Assembly: GCA_025201805.1 (NCBI GenBank)
Contig: MU619258.1
Span: forward strand, 162,972-207,454
Source of the DNA: Parasitella parasitica
Lineage: Eukaryota; Mucoromycota; Mucoromycetes; Mucorales; Mucoraceae
DNA: 44,483 bases
Direction of reading: 5' to 3'
The position numbers were made by a program, and so were the translations under genes. The notes beneath the pieces are model-generated. The model was not told where the DNA came from, searched no databases, and saw nothing but the letters and a program-made list of their open reading frames with translations. This document shows positions 11,447 through 21,449 of the stretch, piece after piece (the stretch's first letter is position 1; each line of letters begins with the position of its first letter).

Positions 11447-14400
11447 ATGACTCACAAGTTGCTTTCATCACCATCAATTCCTACAATTGTCAAAAATAAG
11501 CGACATCGACCCAATGAAAAACCACTCGATGAAGAAGACATCAATGTTATTGTAAATATTCTAGGAAATCAGTTGTTGAATGTAAAGAAATTAATCATGG
11601 TTGAAAAAGGTATTATATAATAGGAATTTTTGTCGAGTCTTTTTTTCATTGATGCATTATGCCGAATATACACATTAGATACTTATACACCCTCTGCGGC
11701 TGTCACCTTTTTACTCCGTAGAATGGATGTCGACACACAGAATGCTCAATCACTCGAGATCTATTGTTTAATGACAGCATTTATGACAGTGTATCTCTGC
11801 TTCATCAGGCTGCTGATCCACCAGCAAGAGTTTGACCACTTTATGCAGCTGTTCAACGACCATGACTCGCTACTAAATCAAGATAATCAGCCATTTTTGT
11901 GGTTTTATGCAGTGCACCACATGTCAGTAGAGGATGATCTGCATAAACAATTGATGACAACCGGCAGAAATGCGCACTCACACCCCCATCTGATCCTCGC
12001 AAACATAGACTCTATTTTTTCCAAATTTTATACGCATTACTTTCTCGAAATGTCAGCGGCTAAACACCAAAAGGATCACGGTCAGTTTTACACACCTCAA
12101 TCTGTGTTGCGCTTCATGTGGGATAAATGCGCTGATGTAGCCCACCTCATTACACGGCTGCAACAAAAGAGCATGTGCAGTGTATTTGATCCCTGCCTCG
12201 GCATCGGCTCTTTTCTATGCGAATTCTTGACACGACTCATCAAGGCCTGCCAGTTATCATTATGGAATGATCCACAACGACTAGCTCACCTCCTTCTATA
12301 CGACATTCCAAATCATATCTACGGCATTGAAATCGATCCTTTTGCTTACCAGCTCTGCAAAATGAATATGATGGTACATCTGTATCCACTATATCGACGC
12401 ATTAACGAGCTTAAAGTGCAACTACCACCGAAATCTATCCATCGCTTGAAACTTTTCTGTAATGATACGCTCAAACTGGCAGTTAAATCAAACCCTTTTT
12501 GGAATACAGAATCAACAGACCCCTTTGAGAAACACTGGCTAGATCAATTGCGCGATGCCTCCAAATTGAAGTTTGATTTTATTGTGACGAATCCACCCTA
12601 CATGATAAGAAAAACAGGCTTCATCACTCAACCAGACTCTGCTATTTATGATGAATCAAAGCTAGGTGGCGCAAAGATATCTCAGGCTTACTTGTATTTC
12701 ATGTGGATTACTCTCCAAAGATGCGACGATTCCAACGGTCAAGTATGTCTCATTACACCTAGCCAATGGATGGTGTTGGAATTTGCAGAGCAATTAAGGT
12801 ACATTGCATACACTTAGTCTGACATGCTGTTAATGCTACTGACGTTATACAATAAGAAACTGGATTTGGGACAATTGTAAATTATTAGACATCTATGAAT
12901 TTGAACCCTATAAAGTGTGGCCCAAGGTACAAACAGATTCGCTCATTTTTCGCATATGCAAACGCTCAAGCACGTTGCCCAACTCAAATCACACTCTATA
13001 CCTTCGCCATGTGGGCAAAAATACTAACTTAAGGCAGCTATTAGAAATTTACCAGGAGTTTAGACCTGACCAGCCGATTGCAGACCATTCACTCAAGTAT
13101 AAACTTACAGCACTCACACAAGAAAACAGAGTGCTCCAAACAAACCATTCGTCTTTCTCGTTTCTTTTACCGTCAGTCTCCTTTTTGGACCAGCTCAATA
13201 GCATAACTCAGCACCTGGCTCGTATTTGTGATAGTGATCCCTCCAGATCAAACACGGCGCCTCTCGTTTGGAACCGAGGTCCGAACACAAATCCAGTGTA
13301 CTCGTTAGTGGTGCGCACAAGCTGGGCAGTAGAAACATTTGGGCAAGAAACCTGTGATCGATGGCTGAAGCCCTGCTTTTACTGGAACGGAAAAACCATC
13401 TCAGCTGCTACAGGAGGTGGGAAAGAAGGCACGTTTTGGAAAGACAGAGATCCTTTTCGATTGAGCAAAAAAGAAACATCAGCAGCAGAAGCATACCTAC
13501 CATACTACAATGCAGATGTCCCATTTTACTCTATGATCATGGTTAATAAGGAAGACGCAGAAAAGCTCAAGGAAGACTACGCCAACAACGGTGTATGGGC
13601 TGCCCTGTACTCTTATCTTCAAGATGCTCGTATTGCGCTTCAAGCTGATAAAAAGGAGGAGGACATAGCAAATTGCCAATACAACAAGTGTGGATTAGTG
13701 CCTGTAAAAATCGTACACCCTATCAATTGCGGCTACTTTACTCGATCACAACCACGGCCTCGTTTCTTTGTCGACAGGCACAAAATGGCAGTAACAAACC
13801 AATGTATATACTTCACTGTGAAACCAGATTATCCGTGGCAAGATCCAGACTTTTTCTGTGGTTTGTTGAACAGCACATTGCTAATGTTTTTCATCAAGTT
13901 GCATTGCAGCTATGACCAGCAAGGCCGCATGCGTTTTTTTGGCAGATTGATGGCCTACATTCCGTTTGCGCCACCTCTGTCTTTTGAATACATGCAGTGG
14001 GTATCTGGATTTGTTCAGGCTGCGACTATTGTGAGATCGTACTTGTATAAAACGATACGCTATTCGAAAGGAAGCCAGAAATTAATAGAAAGAGTGCGCA
14101 ACTTTGAGTGGCATATAACACAAGCAGAGCTGGGGATTCTGGGTCGATTTGAGCCACCATTGGATTGGAAAGATTCGTTACCGAATGTAACGCAACATGG
14201 ATGGATTATTGAACTTTTTAAAAAAGTTAACACTCATGAAAATATTCAAGATGCGTTTAATATTATGTTGAGGCTTAACTCCTTGTTTCAATTTGCTATT
14301 GACCAAATGATTTATCATATGTATCGAATCCCTGAAAACCTTCAGCTAGAAATAGAGCATGACTTGAAACTAGATAATTTACGCCAAGAATGGTTGACTT

Positions 14401-14492
14401 TCAATACACCAACCCTAGACGACTCGACTCAGCCTGAAGAATGGCACGAATCTATACTATCTATCGCTCAATCTTTTGTTAATAAACCATGA
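11447..14492 (+). CDS. Eco57I/TaqI-like N6-adenine DNA methyltransferase
   Basis: Predicted SAM-dependent adenine DNA methyltransferase of the kind found in bacterial type IIG or type I modification systems. The exons are 11447-11581, 11624-12798 and 12857-14492, with introns of 42 and 58 nt, giving 981 aa. An in-frame ATG at 11294 would add 51 residues, but that part looks non-coding. Motif X-like GQFYTP lies at about residue 198, the SAM motif FDPCLGIGSF at about 233, the acidic motif YGIEIDPFAYQL after it, and the catalytic NPPY at about 368-371. SQAYLYFMW and LITPSQW follow. The C-terminal half resembles TaqI-type specificity domains (CGLLNSTLLMFF near 771). I see no N-terminal PD-(D/E)xK nuclease motif. 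Intron presence and intact motifs argue for a resident, selected fungal gene; bacterial origin by transfer is inference. Target site and compartment are unknown. Confidence 0.85.
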
Positions 14493-14514
14493 GTAGAGTG
14501 GAGCAAGTTGTAAT

Positions 14515-14780
14515 AATTCATATTACATGATGTCTCATTTTACATGAAACATCCAATTAATATAAATAGGTTCAACTTTTACTTGATATTGGAACGGTAG
14601 TGAAAATAACTGTTCTGAAATTAATTAATACTATAATTAAAAGTCTGACAAGTCTTACTATCACAATTGATCTGCCACTTCAGATCAACATCTAATATCA
14701 TAAAGGTGGAGTTTACCGCCATAAACTTACTTTCATACATTGCTGTCGATTACTACTTGTCCAGTAATATTCACGTATAT
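14515..14780 (+). repeat. transposon-like repeat, segment A
   Basis: This stretch matches the reverse complement of 29550-29830 over about 270 bp. Shared words include ATTACATGATGTCTCAT, ATTGGAA-GTAGTGAAAA and ACTACTTGTCCAGTAATAT. It is non-coding and probably internal or subterminal sequence of a DNA transposon. Confidence 0.75.
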
Positions 14781-14989
14781 AATTTTAGTAAGAAATGGCC
14801 CAGATAGCAATGTCAGCAATTAAAAATGCCAACTTGACATTAACATAGTACATCATTCTACTTTTTTTCTACTAGATGATCGTACACTATCACACAAGCT
14901 GGCTCAATAGTGAAGACAGTATCAACAAAAATTAAATTATTCCTAGACGTCTTCAATCTATAATGATTAGAGTCTTTTATGCTTCATAA

Positions 14990-15090
14990 GAACAGGCATG
15001 ATCATCGCTATCTGAGCATAACTTGATTTTTACTGGGCGATTTCCTTATCAAAAGTTATCTGCAAAAACACCTTCGCGTTTTTTGTGCCG
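14990..15090 (+). repeat. transposon-like repeat, segment B
   Basis: It contains ATCGCTATCTGAGCATAACT and TATCAAAAGTTAT, which recur in the same orientation at 29849-29918. A further piece, AACTTTTGCTAAAGGAAC near 15390, matches the continuation at about 29970. In this copy the two pieces are separated by about 290 bp, suggesting an insertion or a deletion in the other copy. Confidence 0.7.
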
Positions 15091-17303
15091 GAGTTTAAAA
15101 GTGTTAATCACGTGATTTTTTGTATCTCCTTTTGAAGTAATTTCCTTGGATATGAAGTATATTTAATAAGAATTTTGATGATATTAATGGAACTGAAGTT
15201 ATATATGGTGTAATAAATAGTATCACTATCTATTCCAAAACATATATCAACGCAGTATGAATCATTTGAGGAATAGAATATAAGATCATGAAATATATTT
15301 CAACACGAGCAGCTAATAAGATCATAATAAAATGTTAATGTTATTACAGTTAATGACAACAATGTTTTTGAAAATTTCAAGCATTTGCTCATAACTTTTG
15401 CTAAAGGAACTGTAGACCTGGGATCGAGAGCCTGTTAAATGTAGCGACAAGTCAGCTCTATGAAATGAAAGCATTTATATCCATGAAAATATCTGTAAAG
15501 CTTTTTACAGAAATGAGAAAGCAGTAAAGACTATTAATTTACCAGATATCTTACTAATATATTATAATGTCATTTGTTCGTAAGAACTTGTCTATTTATA
15601 TTAAATACGTCCATAAAAATCAATCTATGAATACAATCAGATCATATTTGGCATTCAATTGTCAAACAAGATTATAACACAACACTAGCCAGAGCAAAAT
15701 TTAATCAGTTAATCATTTTGAATTTGAATCATTCGTCGATAAGTTAAGCTTCGAAATTTAGCATAAGTTGATATTTTTTGATAGACAAGACATTTTATAA
15801 CGAATCTATTTGTTATAGAATCATCGCGACATTTAACCTTAAATCTGATCAAGAATAGTTGCCATGACAATGTAGCGGAAATAGTGCTAATCATCGTACT
15901 GTATTCCATGGATACAACAAATTTTACTGAAATACAAAAAAAAAAAAAAAAAAGGCGAACAGACGTGCGCATATTCAAGTATAAAGTCCCTTCCTCCAAT
16001 GGTAAATAGCATTTTTTGGAACACTGTGCTTTTGACTTTTGACTTTGACTTTGACTTTTGGTGATTATTATTAACGCAAATTGAGGTTATAAAAGCACAA
16101 AGTATTCTCAAAAAACGTCATTAGGCAATGGAGGCTCTGTATTATCCAAATAGCTAAGCTTAAGCTAGCAATAGTCAATGGTGAGCGCCGTAAAAGCATT
16201 GAGGATCGTCCCAATTTCTATTTCAATTTGTCCCAAGAAAAAAGGTCAAGTGTTTCAACTTTATTTACTATTTGTACTAATAATCGTAAAATCTTGTACT
16301 GTCAATTCTGCCTTGAGATCAAGTGGCGGAGCATAAGAGTCTGAATATTAGCCTAATTAACAAGTTTAGCAGAAGATAAAGTTATACTAAAAGATAGAGC
16401 AGCATGCTGTACTGAAGCAGGAAACATACAAAAAGTGTTAGCATCAGAATACAAGATTTTGAGATTCTGCATTTGAAAGCACAGCATGCAAAGGTTCATT
16501 AAAGGTATCCGGCAGATGTCTCACCGTTTTCTCGTCAATGACGGCCTTGTGCGTGAAATGATGCAGTTTCTTGCATAACGATAGGAAGGAGATTAGAAAA
16601 GATACGAGAGTCTTCATACTGCCAAAGAATTTGTTGTGCTAATTTATTTGACAAATTCGCTATTCACTCCTGTTCCGACTTACCCAATGAGCAACAGATT
16701 TGACAATAAGCTTAACTGTATCTTATGCATCCTGAGAAAGTAAGTAGGCTGTAGCGCAAAACTATCTACGAGGACGCCTTTATAATCCAATGCGCACAGA
16801 CCGATAATAGAGTTCTACAGCCAGGAAGTGGAAACAAGTACTTATTTTTCGGGTTCCTGACATTCAAAATGATCGTAAGGGTGTGTGGTTTGGAGTCCTT
16901 TAGCCGAGACTTGAATAATTTATATTAATACAAGCCAACGATAGTTCATGTAAGGCACTTCACATTACATTTTCTATTACCACTGAGCGATTTACAGAAG
17001 GAATTGATATGTCATCATCAGTTATGGATCTAGCACTCGAGTAAGAAAAACCTGGGGATTATATCACAAATTAGACAATTAAGTTTTTGATTAGCCATTT
17101 TAATATATTTTTTCAGTTTGATTTGAACGTCGATCTTTTTGTTTGGTTTCTATATTTATAGATTTAGTCCTTGTCTCGACCAATTGCAAAACGTTATTGA
17201 AACACAGTTTTTATTAGTTTTTTTTTTTTGTTGGAAACACTCTTTCTTTCTTTTCTTTCTTTAGTTTTATATTATAAACATATAGGTGAAAATTGAGAAA
17301 AGG

Positions 17304-17846
17304 ATGGCTACAACAATGCAACAGTGTTTGGATTCTTCCATGGTTTGGCTGGCCATGTATTTCTTCTTGAATCTAGGTCTTACTCTGTACAATAAAGTCA
17401 TCATGGCCATGTTCCAATTCCCTTTCCCTTGGGCTTTAACAGCTATTCATACCCTCTGCGGCACCATAGGTTCTTACATTTTTTGGAAATGTGGTATCTT
17501 CAAACCCTCAAAATTAGGTGAACGAGAAAATATGGTCATGCTGATGTTCTCAGTGTTATATACTATTAATATTGCCATTAGCAATGTTTCTCTGTAAGTA
17601 AAATCTGTGTTGTGGGGGTTGCCCTGTTTGGCTAATTATTTTTTACTTTGAAATATAGCAACTTGGTAACTGTTCCTGTAAGTACGAAAAGTTTGTTTTG
17701 CGGAAAGCATGCGGGTTAATTATGGCAATTTAGTTTCATCAAGTGGTTAGAGCAATGACACCTGTATTTACCGTCATGTTGAACGTTTTATTCTTGAAGA
17801 AAACGTATTCAGGTATGGTTTACACTTCGCTTGTCCCTGTAAGTAT

Positions 17847-17913
<67 letters not shown>

Positions 17914-18660
17914 CGAAAGCTCTTCTAACAAAGACCCCTATATTAGGTTATTGCTGGCGTCGCTTTCGCTACTTTTGGAGATTACAACTATACTGCCATA
18001 GGGTTCATTTTAACAGTGTTGGGTACAGTGTTGGCAGCAATCAAAACTGTGGTTACGAACCGTGTTCAGGTTGGACGTCTCAAGCTCCACCCTTTGGATT
18101 TATTATTACGAATGTCTCCTTTGGCCTTTATCCAAACCATGCTTTATTCATACGCTACTGGTGAAATGGAGCTTGTCCAAGAATATTTTCACACAAACCT
18201 GACTTCAAGTGTTTTTTTCGCTTTACTGTTGAATGGTGTCATTGCCTTCTTTTTGAACGTTGTAAGTTTTACTGCCAACAAGAAAACTTCAGCTTTGACG
18301 ATGACAGTTGCAGGTATGTAGTAATCAATGAGAGAGGGAAAAACGCAGAGCTAAAGGACATTTTGTTTAGGCAATGTCAAGCAGGTTCTTTCAATTGTTT
18401 TAGCAGTGATCATTTTTGATCTGAGTATTACGGCAACAAATGGTTTAGGTATTCTTTTAACATTGGCTGGTGGTGCCTGGTACAGGTAATGTTGCATTTT
18501 AGAATAGAACTTTGATGCAAGATATTGATAAGCATATCTTTTTAGCGATGTTCAATTGAAGGAGAGCCGTAAGAAGAGTAAATTAATGGGTGGAGATTCT
18601 TTGTTGGGCGTGAGCGATAAGAATGAAAGTGAGCTTTCGACTATCAAGACTCAAAAATAA
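17304..18660 (+). CDS. triose-phosphate/nucleotide-sugar transporter family protein
   Basis: Member of the drug/metabolite transporter superfamily, TPT branch (SLC35-like), expected in Golgi/ER membranes exchanging nucleotide sugars or phosphorylated compounds. The exons are 17304-17593, 17659-17677, 17734-17838, 17947-18313, 18371-18485 and 18546-18660, giving 336 aa from the ATG at 17304. The second exon is only 19 nt. About nine to ten hydrophobic segments are visible, plus family words NLGLTLYNK, FPWALTAIHT, NVSL-NLVTV, VVRAMTPVFTV, ANKKTSALTMTVAGNVKQ and GLGILLTLAGGAWY. The tail is hydrophilic. The start is uncertain: an upstream exon 17009-17040 followed by 17162 onward can join in phase through a third intron to give an N-terminal extension. 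Substrate cannot be told from sequence. Confidence 0.9.
17849..17911 (+). repeat. 63-nt poly(A) tract inside an intron
   Basis: 63 consecutive A occupy more than half of the 108-nt third intron of the transporter gene (17839-17946), beginning six bases after the GTAAGTATGC donor region. The length in the real genome may differ because such runs are unstable and hard to sequence. Confidence 0.9.
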
Positions 18661-19703
18661 TCCAACAGCAATAAGTCGAATGATTGTTAATTTTATATAG
18701 ATGGATTCCCCCACCCCTCTTTGTTTTTTGTTTCTTTTTTGTCGAATTTTGTTATTACTTTTTCTTTAGGATAGATATTCCCTTGGGTTTTCACAATCTG
18801 AACTCACAAAAAAAAAACCCCCCAAAGAAATAAAAAGAGTAATGTTCATAAAGAACTACTGTCGAGCGATACGCGCGTTCTTATATTCAATTTCGAGCAA
18901 TGTAAACATCTTTAATTTTGTAACGTGTCAAATGATCACATTACTGTTGTATAATAATGAGACAATACATGTGGTTGTCATACAGGCAAAGCATGTTACA
19001 TCAGCTTATAGACTTTATGTAGATCGAAGATGTCACGTAATGTTATTTCTAAAGCATTACCATAGTTTAGTATAAAATATTTCTATAATCGTTCAAAATA
19101 TTGTTGTCGTTTTCTGTCTTTGTCCTTGATTATGTTGATTCAACTCTTCCCTTACCTGCATCGACATTCGCCGTTGTCGAGGCGACTATACTCCTGCTTT
19201 GCCATGCTGAGAGGCTCCTAACGTAGTCCACAGAGCGTCTGCGAATCTCCACTCTCTTATCTGCCGCCTGGTCATTGCGGTTACTTTTTCGTGCCCATTG
19301 CAGTTATAGCATTGCTTCGTGGCAAGAAGCTTTGTGCAGTTTACACGATAATAGCCCTCCTCCTGACAATACTTACAGTGGTCATACATGGTGCTCCAAT
19401 ATCACAAACCTTTCGATCATCTTTGCTGGATGAAGTAGTCTCCCAATTGGCTTGACTCTACTATTATTTTGTATTTTTTAATCTGGTCTCAAAAGCCACG
19501 GCATTTTAGTTTAGGGGATAAATAAACATCTATTCAGCACCTGTCGAGGGTCAAGATACATCAATAGCAAGAAAAGATATTTTTCAGGCAATGTTTAAAA
19601 TACAAATGCAAGTTTATTTTAAAAGGGCAATACTTTCAGCAGTGCTGTAGAGTTTCTATGTACTATCAGATAAAAGTAATTTAAATAACACTACATTGAA
19701 GCA
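18661..19703. other. spacer between transporter and WDR81-like genes
   Basis: About 1 kb, convergent 3' ends on both sides. It contains T-rich sequence, a C/A-rich run at about 18807-18826 and the zinc-knuckle relic listed separately. An open frame at 18842-19075 has no recognisable domain. Confidence 0.5.
19186..19400 (-). pseudogene. retrotransposon Gag-like zinc-knuckle fragment
   Basis: The reading frame contains C-x2-C-x4-Y-x4-C (CKYCQEEGYYRVNC), a CCHC knuckle with His replaced by Tyr. A second incomplete knuckle, CYNCNGHEK, follows, then basic sequence and a stop. Tandem zinc knuckles like this occur in Gag or ORF1 proteins of fungal retroelements. It has no credible start, is short and has lost key ligands, so I call it a decayed fragment. 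It may belong to the same kind of element as the LINE piece at 25.8-26.3 kb, but no shared sequence proves this. Confidence 0.55.
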
Positions 19704-21416
19704 TTAAGCATATAAAAATATCTCTCCTTCCGCACAGCCGAATAATAGCAATTGATCTGTTGGTATAATATTAAAGGAACTAACAGCAGATTTGATAATC
19801 GAAGGTTTGAATTTTGAGGAGTATGCTTGAAACTATGGACAATATAATATAATTTAATGTCTTGTGCATGATATATGATATTAATGATAAAATTAACTTA
19901 CATCGTCGTTGATGGGAATAAACGATACAGAATTATTGCCATTGATTGTCAATATCTCATCCTTGTATATATCTAAAGAAGTGACATCTTGTGAGGCAGA
20001 GATAGTCTTGACCAAAGCTAATCTGTTTACATTCCAACAGCAAATTAAATGGTCTGCTGGTGCACAGGACAATAGTAGATCATCTGTATAGAATTTCATC
20101 TGTTTTGAAGTGTAAGATTGGACATTTGTTTGAATATATGCATACTGTCAAACATACTGATGTTATCTCGGTGTCTCCTCCTTTCCAACTAGCCACAAGG
20201 GTGCCTGTTCTTGATTCAACTAGCGAAATGGCACCAGTTGAAAAGCCAACAGCAACCAAGGTTTCTGCAGGATTCACTGCAATCACTCGAATGACACCAT
20301 TCACCATACAGTTTGACTTCCATGTGTGCAATGGCAAATAGTTGTGCGCATCAAAAAAGGTGATGTTGCCTTCAATCGTGCCTCCAACTAAATGCCTGGA
20401 TTGAAATATGGGCTTGAGAGATACAACCGAAGATCTTCCACCTGAAAACTGATGTAGACCTGAACCAGTCTCAGGATCCCATAACTTTTTATAAAGACTA
20501 TTAGCTATTATGCACTTTCAGCAGTTGTCAAAACTTACATGAACATGCCCATCGCAACTAGCTACGATATCATTCAAGCCGCCAGTAGTCAAGAAATGAA
20601 CATCATTGATTGTAGCTCTTTTATGGCCTGTATAGGTAACCAAACTCTCTGAAAATGGATTGGTTTCCCAATGTTCAATACCTCGATGCACGTTTAATGA
20701 CCAGATTTTGACAGTTTTGTCTCTCGAGCCCGAAGCAAATATTTTTGCAGACTCGTTTACAGCAAATGTGCGTATGGCAGCACTATGACCAGCAAACCCC
20801 CTCAATTTAAGATCATTAAACGAAAATTGCATTGATTTTGACATTTCTTCGGAGTTTGTAGACAAAAATCGGTTCCAGTTTCTACGTTGTAGGTTAATAT
20901 GGCATAATATGGCAAGTCTTTTCTGTACACACGTACTTTTTATCCTCTGGTGATGGCTTCCATTTTGTTTTCCAGGGCAATACGCTTGTTGGCACTTTAG
21001 TTTTACCTTCTTTCTCGTTGGGTTTAATAAGCGTATTATCGCTTGATTTTGGCTTTGGGTTCTCTGCAATTAACAAAGTAGACGTAGCAGATGTTGCTGA
21101 TGAAGAAATGGTGTTGGCTACCGAAATCACGTTATTGGTTGATGCCATATCAAGCTTATTATCCACACAGTTGGAATGTGTAAAACCGAACAACTGGATG
21201 TCTCTTGTTGCAAATTCATACAATCGAGTAGCGTCAATGTGCTGTATGCTATTCTTTCCAGTTCTTATAGATAAATCGTCTGTAATCATATTTGCGGACG
21301 ACTTTGATGATATAGAGGATGCATCATTTTCTGCCTGGGCTGGTTTCTTGTTAGATACCATCCAAGCCATAAATTTGCTGTTGCTACTGCTTGGTTGGGG
21401 TTGCTGCTGCTGCTGC

Positions 21417-21449
<33 letters not shown>

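Larger units (their letters stand above)
14493..17303. other. long spacer with transposon-derived repeats
   Basis: About 2.8 kb without a confident gene. It holds two fragments that recur at 29.5-30.0 kb (listed separately), a (TTTGAC)-type stretch at about 16030-16059, and a poly-A run at about 15936-15953. The last 300 bp may contain 5' exons of the transporter gene (see that entry). Confidence 0.45.

Noticed and set aside
16030-16059. (TTTGAC)-type repeated words as a possible regulatory array
   Set aside because: Only four or five imperfect units far from any gene start; best read as simple low-complexity sequence.
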